Origin: Burkholderiales bacterium | Lineage (GTDB): Bacteria; Pseudomonadota; Gammaproteobacteria; Burkholderiales; Burkholderiaceae_C | NCBI GenBank assembly: GCA_016185015.1 | Contig: JACPOI010000016.1 | Location: 89,354 to 153,353, forward strand | Direction: 5' to 3' | DNA length: 64,000 nucleotides | Part shown: positions 8,702 through 18,327 of the stretch, piece by piece | How positions within the stretch are numbered: position 1 is the stretch's first letter | How the letters are laid out: each line of letters begins with the position of its first letter | Notes under the pieces: model-generated | What the model was told of the DNA's origin: nothing | The model's database searches: none | The model's input: only the letters and a program-made list of their open reading frames with translations | Made by a program: the position numbers and the translations under genes

Positions 8702-10384
8702 ATGCCCGCTGCCGAATCCGCTCGCACACTGGCCGCTTTCCGCCCCAAGCTGCTGGACACGCTGCCCGGCTACACGCGGGCCCGCTTCAGCCGGGACCTG
8801 GGCGCCGGCCTCACGGTCGGGGTGGTGGCCCTGCCGCTGGCCATGGCCTTTGCCATCGCCTCCGGCCTCAAACCCGAAGCGGGCCTGTTCACCGCCATCA
8901 TTGCCGGCTTCCTGATCTCCGCCCTGGGCGGCAGCCGCGTGCAGATCGGCGGGCCGGCCGGCGCCTTCATCGTCATCGTCTACGGCATCCTGGAGCGCTA
9001 CGGCCTGGCCAACCTGATCATCGCCACCGCCATGTCGGGCGTGCTGCTCTTCCTCATGGGCCTGTTCCGCCTGGGCACCCTGATCCGCTTCATCCCCATC
9101 GCCGTGGTGATCGGTTTCACCAACGGCATCGCCGTGCTCATCATGCTGTCCCAGGTCAAGGACTTCCTGGGCCTGGAGCTGACCAGCATGCCGGCCAGCT
9201 TCTTCGCCATGCTGGAGGCCCTGGGCCGTGCGCTGCACACCGTGAACCCGGCGGCCCTGGCCCTGGCGCTGGGCACGCTGGCCCTGCTCATCGCCTGGCA
9301 GCAGGCCACGCCGCGCCTGGGCCCGCAGAAACCGCCTTTCTCGGGCAAGCTCAGCGTCGTGCCCGGCACCATCGTCGCGCTGGCGGCGGCCACCGCCGCC
9401 AGCCTGCTGCTGGACCTGCCGGTGGAGACCATCGGCAGCCGCTTCGGCGGCATCCCGGCCGCGCTGCCGGCCTTCGTCTGGCCCGAATTCAGCTGGAGCA
9501 CCGTGCGCTTCCTGCTGATGCCGGCACTCACACTGGCCCTGCTGGGCGCCATCGAGTCCCTGCTGTGCGCACGCATCGCCGACGGCCTGACCGAAGACCG
9601 CCACGACCCCAACCAGGAACTGATGGCCCAGGGCATCGCCAACTTCGTCACGCCCTTCTTCGGCGGCATGCCGGCCACCGGCACCATCGCGCGCACCGTC
9701 ACCAATGCCAAAAGCGGGGCTGTCAGCCCGGTGGCCGGCATGGTGCATGCACTCACTTTATTGACCGTGGTTCTGGTCGCTGCCCCGCTGGCCCGGCATA
9801 TCCCGCTGGCGGCGCTGGCCGCCATCCTGGTCTACGTGGCCTGGAACATGGGCGAATGGCGCGAATTCGTGCAGCTGCGCCAGTACCGACTGCCCTACCG
9901 CATCACCCTGCTGGCCGTTTTTGGCCTGACCGTGATCGTGGACCTGACGGTGGCCGTGGAGGTGGGCCTGATCGCCGCCTGCCTGACCTTCATCTACCGC
10001 ATCTCCAGCCTGACCCGGGCCGAGGCCGTCAGCGCGCAGGTCCAGCCCCTGCTGGCCGGCCAGGACGGGCAGGTGCGGGCCTGGCGGCTCTACGGCGCCC
10101 TGTTTTTCGGCGCCGTCAAGCTGGTGGAGGACATGGAGCGGCAGCTGCCCGCCCGGGCCCTGGTGCTGGACCTCAAGAACCTGATCTACGTGGATTCCTC
10201 GGGCGCCGACACCCTGCTGGACCTGGCACGCGGCTGCCAGAAGCACGGCGTGCGCCTGATCCTGTGCGGCTTGCAGCACCAGCCGCTGGACATCGCCCGG
10301 CGCAGCGGCCTGCTGGCGGCGCTGCCGGCGTCCGACGTCTGTCCGGACCTGGGCCGGGGGCTCGCGGCAGCTTCAGCGTCCTGA
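8702..10384 (+). CDS. SulP family anion transporter with C-terminal STAS domain
   Basis: An inner-membrane secondary transporter of the SulP/SLC26 family. The N-terminal half has the typical LGAGLTVGVVALPLAMAFAI helix and the GGSRVQIGGPAGAF signature near residues 77-90; about 10 to 14 hydrophobic segments follow to residue 430. The last 110 residues form a STAS domain with LVLDLKNLIYVDSSGADTL. Substrates in this family include sulfate, bicarbonate and dicarboxylates; the sequence alone does not decide among them and no carbonic anhydrase or sulfate gene is adjacent. At 560 residues it is of normal size and looks intact. Confidence 0.92.
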   Translation: MPAAESARTLAAFRPKLLDTLPGYTRARFSRDLGAGLTVGVVALPLAMAFAIASGLKPEAGLFTAIIAGFLISALGGSRVQIGGPAGAFIVIVYGILERYGLANLIIATAMSGVLLFLMGLFRLGTLIRFIPIAVVIGFTNGIAVLIMLSQVKDFLGLELTSMPASFFAMLEALGRALHTVNPAALALALGTLALLIAWQQATPRLGPQKPPFSGKLSVVPGTIVALAAATAASLLLDLPVETIGSRFGGIPAALPAFVWPEFSWSTVRFLLMPALTLALLGAIESLLCARIADGLTEDRHDPNQELMAQGIANFVTPFFGGMPATGTIARTVTNAKSGAVSPVAGMVHALTLLTVVLVAAPLARHIPLAALAAILVYVAWNMGEWREFVQLRQYRLPYRITLLAVFGLTVIVDLTVAVEVGLIAACLTFIYRISSLTRAEAVSAQVQPLLAGQDGQVRAWRLYGALFFGAVKLVEDMERQLPARALVLDLKNLIYVDSSGADTLLDLARGCQKHGVRLILCGLQHQPLDIARRSGLLAALPASDVCPDLGRGLAAASAS

Positions 10385-10470
10385 ACCCGGGGCCGGGGGG
10401 GCCCTCTGCCCCGAGTGGCTAAAATGGCCGGTTCCTGTTGCGTTCCGGTCCCACCAGAAGGTTTAGCCCC

Positions 10471-10680
10471 ATGCATCTCTTCCGCCGCCCTGACTACCAG
10501 TCCGACGCCACCCAGTTCATCAACCAGCTCAAGACCGAGAAGCCCGACCTGGAAGCCCGCCAGCGCCAGGGCCGCGAGCTGCTGTGGGACACGTCCGTGG
10601 ACCGCCAGGCGCAGGAGGGCTACCGGTCCGCCCGCGTGCAGCAGCAGCCCTACGTCTACCAGACCAGCGGCACCAAGTGA
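10471..10680 (+). CDS. DUF3460 family small protein
   Basis: A 69-residue polar protein beginning MHLFRRPDYQSDATQFI. I recognise the family (DUF3460) from its constant position just upstream of scpA in Burkholderiales; its role is not known. It has no membrane segment and is rich in Gln, Arg and Glu. The start at 10471 follows AGAAGG; the frame is open from 10438 but upstream codons look non-coding. A TAAAAT hexamer at 10420-10425 may be the -10 of a promoter serving this gene and the following scpA, 31 bases downstream. Confidence 0.8.
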   Translation: MHLFRRPDYQSDATQFINQLKTEKPDLEARQRQGRELLWDTSVDRQAQEGYRSARVQQQPYVYQTSGTK

Positions 10681-10711
10681 TCGCCGGGCCACGCCCGCCA
10701 CAAAGCACGCG

Positions 10712-11569
10712 ATGAGCGACCCCCACGACAGCGCCGGCCTGCAGACCGCCGAGGCCCCGCACGCCGCGGCCATGCCCCAGGTGGTGGACCACGTGGCCGT
10801 GGCACGCCTGTACGGCGAGCCGCTGTTCACGATGCCGCAGGATCTGTACATCCCGCCGGATGCGCTGGAGGTCTTTCTCGAAGCCTTTGAAGGCCCGCTG
10901 GACCTGCTGCTCTATCTGATCCGCAAGCAGAACTTCAACATCCTCGACATCCCGATGGCGGCGGTCACGCGCCAGTACCTGACGTATGTGGACCAGGTGC
11001 GCGACCGCAACCTGGAGCTGGCCGCCGAGTACCTGCTGATGGCGGCCATGCTGATCGAGATCAAGTCGCGCATGCTGCTGCCGCCCAAAAAGGCGGCCGA
11101 GGGCGAAGAGGCCGAGGACCCGCGCGCCGAGCTGGTGCGCCGCCTGCTCGAGTACGAGCAGATCAAGATCGCCGCCGCACAGCTGGGCAACCTGCCGCAG
11201 TACGGGCGCGACTTCCTCAAGGCGCAGGTCTACATCGAGCAATCGCTGCAGCCGCGCTTCCCCGAAGTGCACGTGGTGGACCTGCAGGAGGCCTGGGCCG
11301 ACATCCTCAAGCGCGCCAAGCTTGTGCAGCACCACAAGATCTCGCGCGAGGAGCTCTCGGTGCGCGAGCACATGAGCATCGTGCTGCGCCAGCTGCAGGG
11401 CCAGAAATTCGTCGAGTTCGAGAACCTGTTCGACCCCGCCAAGGGCGTGCCCGTGCTGGTGGTGACCTTCATCGCCCTGCTGGAGCTGGCCAAGGAAAGC
11501 CTGATCGACATCACCCAGGCCGAGGTCTTCGCCCCGATCTACGTTCGGCTGGCGTATTCGCCCGCCTGA
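10712..11569 (+). CDS. scpA: Segregation and condensation protein A
   Basis: Kleisin-type subunit that bridges the SMC heads in the bacterial condensin complex. The characteristic N-terminal kleisin region FEGPLDLLLYLIRKQNFNIL begins near residue 59, followed by MAAVTRQYLTYV and the helix LAAEYLLMAAMLIEIKSRMLLP. The C-terminal winged-helix region includes VVTFIALLELAKESLIDITQ. Length 285 is normal. The true start is at 10712, since the upstream open frame overlaps the DUF3460 gene. scpB and smc are not in the window. The next gene, nadB, starts 28 bases later, so the two are probably one transcript. Confidence 0.95.
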   Translation: MSDPHDSAGLQTAEAPHAAAMPQVVDHVAVARLYGEPLFTMPQDLYIPPDALEVFLEAFEGPLDLLLYLIRKQNFNILDIPMAAVTRQYLTYVDQVRDRNLELAAEYLLMAAMLIEIKSRMLLPPKKAAEGEEAEDPRAELVRRLLEYEQIKIAAAQLGNLPQYGRDFLKAQVYIEQSLQPRFPEVHVVDLQEAWADILKRAKLVQHHKISREELSVREHMSIVLRQLQGQKFVEFENLFDPAKGVPVLVVTFIALLELAKESLIDITQAEVFAPIYVRLAYSPA

Positions 11570-11597
11570 TCCCCTTCCAACCCCCTCCTGAACAACC

Positions 11598-13190
11598 GTG
11601 TCGCCGGCATCCCACTCCTTTGACGTCCTCATCGTCGGCAGCGGCCTGGCGGGCCTGAGCGCCGCCCTGCATCTGGCGAGCACCCACCGCGTGGCGGTGA
11701 TCACCAAACGCGCACTCAACGACGGCTCCAGCCGCTGGGCCCAGGGTGGCATCGCCGCCGTCATGGGCGAAGGCGACACACTGGCCTCGCACGTGCAGGA
11801 CACCCTGGTGGCCGGAGCCGGCCTGTGCGATCTGGAGGCCACGCGCTTTGTGGTCGAGAACGCACCCGTAAGCATCCGCTGGCTGCAGGACCTGGGCGTG
11901 CCCTTCTCGCAGGAAGACGGCCACCTGCACCTCACGCGCGAGGGCGGTCACAGCGAACGCCGCATCGTGCACGTGACCGACGCCACCGGCGCGGCCGTGC
12001 AGGACACGCTGATGAAGAAGGTGCGCGCCACCCCGAACATCACCCTGTTCGAACACCACATGCTGGTGGACCTGATCACCGCACCCAAGCTCGGCCTGAG
12101 CGACCAGCGCTGCCTGGGCCTGTACGCGCTGAACGAAGCCACCGACGTGGTGGACACCTTCAGCGCGCCGCACACCATCCTGGCCACGGGCGGCGCCGGC
12201 AAGGTCTACCTCTACACCACCAACCCCGACACCGCCACGGGCGACGGCATCGCTGCCGCCTGGCGCGCCGGCTGCCGTGTGGGCAATATGGAATTCATCC
12301 AGTTCCATCCCACCTGCCTCTACCACCCGCACGCCAAGTCCTACCTGATCAGCGAAGCGGTGCGGGGCGAAGGCGGCAAGCTGCTGCTGCCGGAATCGGC
12401 CGGAGGCACCCGCTTCATGCCCGCGCACGATGCGCGCGAAGAGCTGGCGCCGCGCGACGTGGTGGCCCGCGCCATCGACTTCGAGATGAAAAAGCACGGC
12501 CTGGACTGTGTCTACCTCGACATCTCGCACCAGCCCAAGGCCTTCCTGCTGGAGCATTTCCCCAACATCTACGCGCGCTGCCTGGAACTGGGCATCGACA
12601 TGGCCAAGCAGCCCATCCCCGTGGTGCCGGCTGCCCACTACACCTGCGGCGGCGTGGTCACCGACCTGGACGGACGCACCGACCTGCCCGGCCTGTACGC
12701 CGTGGGCGAGACCGCCTACACCGGTCTGCACGGCGCCAACCGCCTGGCCAGCAACTCGCTGGTGGAGTGCATGGTCTACGCGCGTGCCGCGTCCCTGGCC
12801 ATCAGCCAGGAACAAGCCGCCGCCGTGCCCCCCCTGCCGGCCTGGGACGACAGCCGCGTGACCGACGCCGACGAGGCCGTGGTCATCTCGCACAACTGGG
12901 ACGAGCTGCGCCGTTTCATGTGGGACTACGTGGGCATCGTGCGGACCAACAAGCGCCTGGAGCGCGCAGCGCACCGCATCGAGCTGCTGCGCTCGGAGAT
13001 CCAGGAGTACTACGCCAGCTTCCACGTCACGCGCGACCTGCTGGAGCTGCGCAACCTGGTCCAGGTTGCCGACCTGATCGTGCGCAGCGCACAATCGCGC
13101 CATGAGAGCCGCGGCCTGCATTTCAGCCGCGATTACCCGCAGACCAACGCCACTGCCCAACCCACTCTCCTGGTGCCGCCCGCGCACTGA
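11598..13190 (+). CDS. nadB: L-aspartate oxidase
   Basis: FAD enzyme that oxidises L-aspartate to iminoaspartate, the first step of de novo NAD synthesis. The dinucleotide-binding segment [15 protein letters not shown] is near residue 10, followed by [11 protein letters not shown], and the catalytic-region [16 protein letters not shown] and [21 protein letters not shown] blocks of the succinate dehydrogenase/fumarate reductase flavoprotein superfamily. The C-terminal helical domain is present, giving 530 residues as usual. The start is GTG at 11598. nadA and nadC are not in the window; here nadB leads a run of vitamin genes panD-bioB-panB-panC on the same strand. Confidence 0.95.
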   Translation: MSPASHSFDVLIVGSGLAGLSAALHLASTHRVAVITKRALNDGSSRWAQGGIAAVMGEGDTLASHVQDTLVAGAGLCDLEATRFVVENAPVSIRWLQDLGVPFSQEDGHLHLTREGGHSERRIVHVTDATGAAVQDTLMKKVRATPNITLFEHHMLVDLITAPKLGLSDQRCLGLYALNEATDVVDTFSAPHTILATGGAGKVYLYTTNPDTATGDGIAAAWRAGCRVGNMEFIQFHPTCLYHPHAKSYLISEAVRGEGGKLLLPESAGGTRFMPAHDAREELAPRDVVARAIDFEMKKHGLDCVYLDISHQPKAFLLEHFPNIYARCLELGIDMAKQPIPVVPAAHYTCGGVVTDLDGRTDLPGLYAVGETAYTGLHGANRLASNSLVECMVYARAASLAISQEQAAAVPPLPAWDDSRVTDADEAVVISHNWDELRRFMWDYVGIVRTNKRLERAAHRIELLRSEIQEYYASFHVTRDLLELRNLVQVADLIVRSAQSRHESRGLHFSRDYPQTNATAQPTLLVPPAH

Positions 13191-13201
13191 GGACCCACGC
13201 C

Positions 13202-13627
13202 ATGCAACGCATCCTGCTCAAATCCAAGATCCACCGCGCCACCGTCACCGACTGCGAGCTGCACTACGAAGGCTCCTGCGCCATCGACGAGAACCTGCTG
13301 GAAGCCGCCAACATGATGGAGAACGAACAGGTTCACATCTGGAACATCAACAACGGCGAACGCTTCATCACCTACGCCATCCGCGGCGAGCGCGGCTCGG
13401 GCATCATCTCGGTCAACGGCTCGGCCGCACGTCGCGCCGCCGTGGGCGACCTGCTGATCATCGCAGCCTTCGCCCAGGTGCCCGAAGAGCAATGCAAGGG
13501 TTTCCAGCCCAAGCTGGTCTTCGTCGACGACCAGAACCGCATCAAGGAACAGCGCAGCCACATCCCGGTGCAGGAAGCCTCCCATGTGCCGGCGCATGCC
13601 GAGCACCACGGCGGCGACAGCGCCTGA
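13202..13627 (+). CDS. panD: Aspartate 1-decarboxylase (proenzyme)
   Basis: Pyruvoyl enzyme converting aspartate to beta-alanine for pantothenate. The self-cleavage site is Gly24-Ser25 in HYEGSCAID; Ser25 would become the pyruvoyl group. The substrate-binding Lys9 and Tyr in [11 protein letters not shown] are present. At 141 residues it carries a C-terminal tail of about 15 residues rich in His and Ala beyond the usual core. It begins 11 bases after nadB, another aspartate-consuming enzyme, and is followed 15 bases later by bioB. Confidence 0.95.
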   Translation: MQRILLKSKIHRATVTDCELHYEGSCAIDENLLEAANMMENEQVHIWNINNGERFITYAIRGERGSGIISVNGSAARRAAVGDLLIIAAFAQVPEEQCKGFQPKLVFVDDQNRIKEQRSHIPVQEASHVPAHAEHHGGDSA

Positions 13628-13642
13628 AGCAAGGAGTCCGAC

Positions 13643-14665
13643 ATGAGCATGACCACCGAACAAACCATCACCCTGCACCGCCCGAAAGCGGCCGCGCCCA
13701 CGGCCCCCAAGGCCGAACGCTGGAGCGTGGACGCCATCGAGGCCCTGTTCAAGCTGCCCTTCCCCGAGCTGCTGTTCCGCGCGCAGACGGTGCACCGCGA
13801 GCACTTCGACCCGACCCAGGTCGAGTTCGCGACCTTGCTGTCCGTCAAGACCGGCGGTTGCTCGGAAGACTGCGGCTACTGCCCGCAATCGGCTTCCTTC
13901 GAAACCGGCGTGAAAGCCTCCAAGCTCATGGAGCTGGAAGAAGTGCTGTTTGCCGCCCAACGTGCCAAGGACGCCGGTGCCACCCGTTTCTGCATGGGCG
14001 CGGCCTGGCGCGAGCCCAAGGACCGCGACATCGAGAAGGTGGCCGAGCTGGTGCGCGGCGTGAAGGGGCTGGGCATGGAGACCTGCGCCACCCTGGGCAT
14101 GCTGAATGAAGGCCACGCCGAACAACTGGCCGAGGCCGGCCTGGACTTCTACAACCACAACCTCGATACCGCGCCTGATTTCTACGGCGACATCATCACC
14201 ACGCGCGTCTACCAGGACCGCCTGGACACGCTGGCGCGCGTGCGCGGCGCCGGTGTCAAGGTCTGCTCCGGCGGCATCGTCGGCATGGGCGAGAACCACC
14301 GCCAGCGCGCCGGCCTGATCGCCGAACTGGCCAACCTCAACCCCTATCCCGAATCCGTGCCCATCAACAACCTGGTGCGCGTGGAAGGCACGCCGCTGGC
14401 CAACCAGGCGCCGCTCGATCCCTTCGAGTTCGTGCGCATGATCGCCGTGGCCCGCATCACCATGCCGAAAGCGCGCGTGCGCCTGTCGGCCGGCCGCCAG
14501 CAGATGGGCGAGGCCATCCAGGCCCTGTGTTTCCTGGCCGGCGCCAATTCCATCTTCTACGGCGACAAGCTGCTGGTGACCGGCAATCCGGACACCGAGG
14601 CCGACGTGCAGCTGCTGCAGCGCCTGGGCATGAGCCCGGCCCAGCAGCCGCCCGGCAAGACCTGA
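13643..14665 (+). CDS. bioB: Biotin synthase
   Basis: Radical SAM enzyme inserting sulfur into dethiobiotin, the last step of biotin synthesis. The radical SAM cluster cysteines lie in [10 protein letters not shown] near residues 73-80. Further family blocks are [32 protein letters not shown] and the C-terminal [12 protein letters not shown]. The first 30 residues, containing [10 protein letters not shown], are a non-conserved extension. An AAGGAG Shine-Dalgarno lies just before 13643. bioA, bioD and bioF are not nearby; the gene sits inside a pan gene cluster. Confidence 0.96.
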   Translation: MSMTTEQTITLHRPKAAAPTAPKAERWSVDAIEALFKLPFPELLFRAQTVHREHFDPTQVEFATLLSVKTGGCSEDCGYCPQSASFETGVKASKLMELEEVLFAAQRAKDAGATRFCMGAAWREPKDRDIEKVAELVRGVKGLGMETCATLGMLNEGHAEQLAEAGLDFYNHNLDTAPDFYGDIITTRVYQDRLDTLARVRGAGVKVCSGGIVGMGENHRQRAGLIAELANLNPYPESVPINNLVRVEGTPLANQAPLDPFEFVRMIAVARITMPKARVRLSAGRQQMGEAIQALCFLAGANSIFYGDKLLVTGNPDTEADVQLLQRLGMSPAQQPPGKT

Positions 14666-14700
14666 GCCTCCCTTCCATCCAAGCAAGACTGGAGACCACC

Positions 14701-15591
14701 GTGAGCACCCCGACCTCCACCTCGAACAACGGCGCCTCGCCTTACGGCACGCTGCCCCCGGCCAGTGCACCGGCCACACGCAAGCCCATCAGCCTGCCGC
14801 GCCTGCAGGAGATGCACGCGCGCGGCGAGAAGATCACCATGCTCACCGCCTACGACGCCACCTTCGCGGCCACGGCCGACGCGGCCGGCGTGGAGTGCAT
14901 CCTGATCGGCGACTCGCTGGGCATGGTCTGCCAGGGTTTGAGCAGCACCGTGGGCGTTTCGCTGGAGACCATGCGCTACCACGTGGAAAGCGTCACGCGC
15001 GGCGTGCGCCGCGTGCAAGGCACGGCCTGGATCATCGGCGACATGCCCTACGGCACCTTCCATGAATCGAAGGAGCAGGCCTTTCGCAACGCGGCCGTGC
15101 TGATGCAGGCCGGTGCTCACATGGTCAAGATCGAAGGCGGCGGCTGGACGGCTGAGATCGTGCACTTCCTGGTCGAGCGCGGCATTCCCGTCTGCGCCCA
15201 CCTGGGCCTGACGCCGCAGACCGTGCACGCCCTGGGCGGCTACCGGGTGCAAGGCCGCGGCGACGAAGCGGCCGCCACGCTAAAGCGGCACGCGCTGGAA
15301 CTGCAGGACGCCGGCGCCAGCCTGCTGGTGCTGGAGATGGTGCCCGCCGCCCTCTCGGCCGACGTGACCCAGGCCCTGCCCCGCTGCGCCACCATCGGCA
15401 TCGGTGCCGGCGTGGACTGTGCCGGCCAGGTGTTGGTGCTGCACGACATGTTGGGCATGAACCTGGGCAAGATGGCCAAGTTCGTGCACAACTTCATGGC
15501 CGACGCCGGCAGCGTGCGCGGTGCCATGGAAGCCTATGTGAAGGCGGTCAAGGAAGGCACCTTCCCGGTCAACGCCCAACACGCCTGGTAG
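14701..15591 (+). CDS. panB: 3-methyl-2-oxobutanoate hydroxymethyltransferase
   Basis: Transfers a hydroxymethyl group from methylene-THF to alpha-ketoisovalerate, giving ketopantoate. Family blocks: [53 protein letters not shown] and the metal/substrate region near [20 protein letters not shown]. The start is taken as GTG at 14701 with GGAG seven bases upstream; the open frame continues leftward into bioB without panB-like sequence. The first 25 residues are a low-complexity Ser/Thr/Pro leader. panC follows after a 113-base gap that holds a dispersed repeat. Confidence 0.95.
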   Translation: MSTPTSTSNNGASPYGTLPPASAPATRKPISLPRLQEMHARGEKITMLTAYDATFAATADAAGVECILIGDSLGMVCQGLSSTVGVSLETMRYHVESVTRGVRRVQGTAWIIGDMPYGTFHESKEQAFRNAAVLMQAGAHMVKIEGGGWTAEIVHFLVERGIPVCAHLGLTPQTVHALGGYRVQGRGDEAAATLKRHALELQDAGASLLVLEMVPAALSADVTQALPRCATIGIGAGVDCAGQVLVLHDMLGMNLGKMAKFVHNFMADAGSVRGAMEAYVKAVKEGTFPVNAQHAW

Positions 15592-15599
15592 ATAAGATT

Positions 15600-15681
15600 C
15601 CCCCTGAGCCGCCTGCGGCGTCATTCCCCGGAGGGGGACGGCGCCAGCGGCCCAGCCAAGCCGGTTCCGCGGCGCCCCGCG
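15600..15681 (+). repeat. GC-rich Comamonadaceae-type dispersed intergenic repeat
   Basis: The text runs CCCCTGAGCCGCCTGCGGCG and then through GGAGGGGGACGGCGCC, GCGGCCCAGCCAAGCCGG and CCGCGGCGCC. It contains the nested dyads GCCGCCTGCGGC and CCGCGG. I recognise this as a repeat style frequent between genes in Comamonadaceae. It separates panB from panC and could attenuate read-through. Confidence 0.5.
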
Positions 15682-15704
15682 AAACAAACCCCTCTGTCGT
15701 GACC

Positions 15705-16544
15705 ATGAAGCTCATTCATACGATTTCTGAACTCCGCGCGGAACTGGCCCACTACAAACGCCCGGCCTTCGTGCCCACCATGGGCAACCTGCACGAAGGC
15801 CACATCGCCCTGGTCAAGCAGGCCAAGCCCCTGGGCGATGTGACGGTGGTCAGCATCTTCGTGAACCGCCTGCAGTTCCTACCGCACGAGGACTTCGGCA
15901 CCTACCCGCGCACGCTGGAAGCCGATTGCGCCAAGCTCGAAGCCGCCGGCTGCGACGTGGTCTTCGCGCCCAGCGAGGCCGAGCTCTACCCCGAGCCCCA
16001 GGGCTACAAGGTCCACCCGCCCGCAGAGCTGGCCGACATCCTGGAAGGCCACTTCCGCCCCGGTTTTTTTACTGGCGTGTGCACCGTGGTGCTCAAGCTC
16101 TTCAACATCGTGCAGCCGCGCGTGGCCCTGTTCGGCGCCAAGGACTACCAGCAGCAGATGGTGATCCGCCGCATGGTGGCCCAGCTGGCCCTGCCCATCG
16201 AGATCGTGACCGGGGCGACGCTGCGCGCCGAAGACGGCCTGGCCCTGTCCTCGCGCAACGGCTACCTGAGCGCATCGGAACGCGCCGAGGCCGTGCAGCT
16301 CTCGCGCACCCTCAAGAGCATGATCGCCATGCTGCGCGCGGGTGAGCACAACCTCGCCGCCATCGAACAGCACGCCATGCACACCCTGGCCGGCCGCGGC
16401 TGGAAACCCGACTACCTGACCGTACGCCGCCGTCACGACCTGCAGCCCCCGCAGCCCGACGACCTGACCCACGCCGACCGGCTGGTCGTCCTCGGCGCGG
16501 CCAAGCTCGGCACCACCCGCTTGATCGACAACATTGAGGTGTAA
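15705..16544 (+). CDS. panC: Pantoate--beta-alanine ligase
   Basis: ATP-dependent ligase joining pantoate and the beta-alanine made by PanD to give pantothenate. The nucleotidyltransferase signature [10 protein letters not shown] is near residue 24, followed by [11 protein letters not shown], the [11 protein letters not shown] loop, [10 protein letters not shown] and the KMSKS-like SSRNGYLS segment. Length about 279. The ATG at 15705 ([10 protein letters not shown]) is preferred to the GTG at 15699. One curiosity is FVNRLQF where most homologues have FVNPLQF. It ends in an inverted repeat (16530-16555) overlapping its stop codon. Confidence 0.95.
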   Translation: MKLIHTISELRAELAHYKRPAFVPTMGNLHEGHIALVKQAKPLGDVTVVSIFVNRLQFLPHEDFGTYPRTLEADCAKLEAAGCDVVFAPSEAELYPEPQGYKVHPPAELADILEGHFRPGFFTGVCTVVLKLFNIVQPRVALFGAKDYQQQMVIRRMVAQLALPIEIVTGATLRAEDGLALSSRNGYLSASERAEAVQLSRTLKSMIAMLRAGEHNLAAIEQHAMHTLAGRGWKPDYLTVRRRHDLQPPQPDDLTHADRLVVLGAAKLGTTRLIDNIEV

Positions 16545-16555
16545 ACCTCGATGTT
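16530..16555 (+). terminator. Hairpin overlapping the panC stop codon
   Basis: AACATTGAGG (16530-16539) pairs with CCTCGATGTT (16546-16555) with one G-T pair around a 6-base loop containing the stop codon TAA. There is no T-run directly after it, so it may stabilise the 3' end rather than terminate alone. It is followed by two more hairpins. Confidence 0.5.
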
Positions 16556-16563
16556 GCGGCGCA

Positions 16564-16594
16564 GACTAACAACTGCCCGCAGGGCTTGTTAGTC
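16564..16594. repeat. Hairpin repeat, copy 1
   Basis: GACTAACAA pairs with TTGTTAGTC; inside, GCCC pairs with GGGC around GCA. The same architecture recurs 58 bases later, and both copies are followed by a CCACAAT word. It lies between the convergent panC and hydrolase genes, so it could serve as a bidirectional transcript end. Confidence 0.65.
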
Positions 16595-16621
16595 GTAGCC
16601 ACAATGACTTTTTGCGGTGAA

Positions 16622-16650
16622 GACTAACAATTGCCGCAGGCTTGTTAGTC
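16622..16650. repeat. Hairpin repeat, copy 2
   Basis: GACTAACAA pairs with TTGTTAGTC as in copy 1, but the inner stem is GCC with GGC, one pair shorter on both sides. The paired loss keeps the fold, which is what selection on structure would leave. No coding sequence overlaps. Confidence 0.65.
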
Positions 16651-16688
16651 GAAACCACAATCTAGAGGTCTAGGACCTTGAGATTGCG

Positions 16689-17630
16689 TCAACGCAAGAA
16701 GGCCTGCACCGCCGCCAGCGTGGCCGCCGGGTCTTCCTCCTGCGGCACGTGGCCCAGCGGCTCGAACATCACCAGCTTCGAACCGGCAATGTCGGTCGCA
16801 AAACGCTGCGCGTAGGCCGGCGGAATCAGCCGGTCCTGCCCGCCCCAGAGGATGAGCGTGGGCAGCTTGAGCTGCTTGATGTCCTGCTCGCGCCCGGTAT
16901 CGCGCTGCGACAGGCGCTTGCGCAGTGCGGCCCGGTTGCCTTCGCGCCGGGCGATGTCGGTGTACAGCGCTACCAGCTCTGGCGTGACGCGTGACGGGTC
17001 GCCATAGACATTGCGCACCGACTTCTCGATCAGGCCCGGCGGCAGCACGTTGGCCATCAGGCTGCGCAGGCCCGGTGTGCCGGCCACGCGGAAACCCAGG
17101 GGGATGGAAACAGACTCGATGCGGTAACCCGCCGAGTCCACCAGGATCAGGCGGTCCACGCGCTGCGGCAGCGCATGCGCCACGGCCCAGGCCACTTCGC
17201 CGCCCAGGGAGTTGCCGGCAATCACAAAACGCTGCACGCCCAGCTTGTCCATCAGCGCGGCGACAAAACGCACATAGACGTCCATGGAATAGTCGTTGGC
17301 CGCGTTCGGGCCGGTCAGGCCGAAACCCGGCAGGTCGAAGCGGATCACACGGCGCGTTTTCTTCAGCTCGCTCGCCCACCCTTCCCAGGTGTGCAGGCTG
17401 GCCGCGGTGCCGTGCACCAGCACGATGGGTAGCGGGTCGGCGCGCGGGCCTTCGTCGCGCATATGCACCTGCAGGCCATCCACATCGATGAACTGCGAAG
17501 GCGGCGCGGCCCAGCGGGCCTTGAGCTGCTCCACCGGAATGTCGGGTGCCCAGGACCAGGCGATGAAGGCGCCCACCAGCAGGGCGAAGGCCAGGACGAT
17601 GTAGGCCAGGATGCGCAGGATGAGTTTCAT
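16689..17630 (-). CDS. Membrane-anchored alpha/beta hydrolase
   Basis: A 313-residue alpha/beta-hydrolase with an N-terminal membrane helix (ILRILAYIVLAFALLVGAFIAW, residues 4-25), so the domain probably faces the periplasm. Landmarks: oxyanion segment LVHGTAASLHTWEGW, nucleophile elbow GNSLGG with Ser near residue 132, Asp in LWGGQDRLIP, and the terminal His in GHVPQEEDP. The sequence resembles epoxide hydrolase/haloperoxidase-like lipases, but substrate is not predictable. The start at 17630 begins the membrane helix. It is convergent with panC and is preceded upstream by the small membrane gene at 17689-17880. Confidence 0.88.
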   Translation of the reverse strand: MKLILRILAYIVLAFALLVGAFIAWSWAPDIPVEQLKARWAAPPSQFIDVDGLQVHMRDEGPRADPLPIVLVHGTAASLHTWEGWASELKKTRRVIRFDLPGFGLTGPNAANDYSMDVYVRFVAALMDKLGVQRFVIAGNSLGGEVAWAVAHALPQRVDRLILVDSAGYRIESVSIPLGFRVAGTPGLRSLMANVLPPGLIEKSVRNVYGDPSRVTPELVALYTDIARREGNRAALRKRLSQRDTGREQDIKQLKLPTLILWGGQDRLIPPAYAQRFATDIAGSKLVMFEPLGHVPQEEDPAATLAAVQAFLR

Positions 17631-17688
17631 GGAGAGTATCGAGTTGGTGGGCTGGGGGCAGTCTAGCCCCCGCACACCCTCCCCGCTG

Positions 17689-17880
17689 TCAAGCACCGGA
17701 CAGGTTCTTGAAGATATGCCGCGCCAGCGCCCGCCAGAAATCCGCCCCTGAGTGTTCGCTGGCCAGGCGCGACACATCCCCATAGCCCTTGTGCAGGATG
17801 ACGGCGATGATCAGCGCCAGCAGCGCGATGGCCACGATCTGCAACACGGTCTTGAAGATCGCATCGGCGCGTGTGCTCAT
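17689..17880 (-). CDS. Small single-helix membrane protein (63 aa), unknown
   Basis: A 63-residue protein with one strongly hydrophobic segment (VLQIVAIALLALIIAVILH, residues 12-30) flanked by charged residues, and a basic C-terminus. I recognise no family. The start ATG at 17880 overlaps the stop of the DUF488 gene (ATGA), which argues that it is translated as a coupled downstream cistron. A translation running further upstream in the same frame overlaps DUF488 and is not credible. Confidence 0.6.
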   Translation of the reverse strand: MSTRADAIFKTVLQIVAIALLALIIAVILHKGYGDVSRLASEHSGADFWRALARHIFKNLSGA

Positions 17881-18266
17881 GGGGCCACCCGCGCGCCGTG
17901 CTCGGCCAGCAGCTCGCGCAGCACGGCGCGGTGGCAATGCGCCTCGTCCTCGCAGTAGCAACCCACGGAGAAATGGCTCTGCTGCGAGAGCGCGGCCAGC
18001 AGGCTCAGCGCGTGGCTGGCCTCGGGCGTGGCCATTTCCTTGCGGTAGCGTCTGGTGAAGGCGGCCCACTGCGCAGGCGTGGTCGCTTCCTGCCCCAGCT
18101 TCATGGTCTCGACGCTGGGCGCCAGGTTGGGGAACCAGACGTCGTACCAATTCTGGCTGGCGAACTCGCTTTTGGGTACGCCGCGCGGCGGGCGACGCAC
18201 GGTGCCGATGCGGGTGCCCTCACCGGGCAGGCGCGGACTGCCGAGGCGAACGATCTGAACGGTCAT
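17877..18266 (-). CDS. DUF488 family protein
   Basis: A 129-residue cytosolic protein of the DUF488/YeaO-like group. Typical features are the N-terminal strand with RLGSPR, the GVPKSEFASQNWYDVWFPNLAPS region, and the C-terminal CYCEDEAHCHRAVL motif whose Cys and His residues are characteristic of the family. The biochemical role is not established. It is the first gene of a likely two-gene unit with the small membrane protein that overlaps its stop codon. Confidence 0.85.
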   Translation of the reverse strand: MTVQIVRLGSPRLPGEGTRIGTVRRPPRGVPKSEFASQNWYDVWFPNLAPSVETMKLGQEATTPAQWAAFTRRYRKEMATPEASHALSLLAALSQQSHFSVGCYCEDEAHCHRAVLRELLAEHGARVAP

Positions 18267-18327
18267 GCGCTATCTCCTGATCTTGCTGCCGGCATTGTGC
18301 AGCCCACCGGATCAGTACGGGTAGCGC

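Noticed and set aside
10385..10415. Intrinsic terminator after the SulP gene
   Set aside because: The G-run segment can pair in several ways but has no T-run, so I could not support a terminator.
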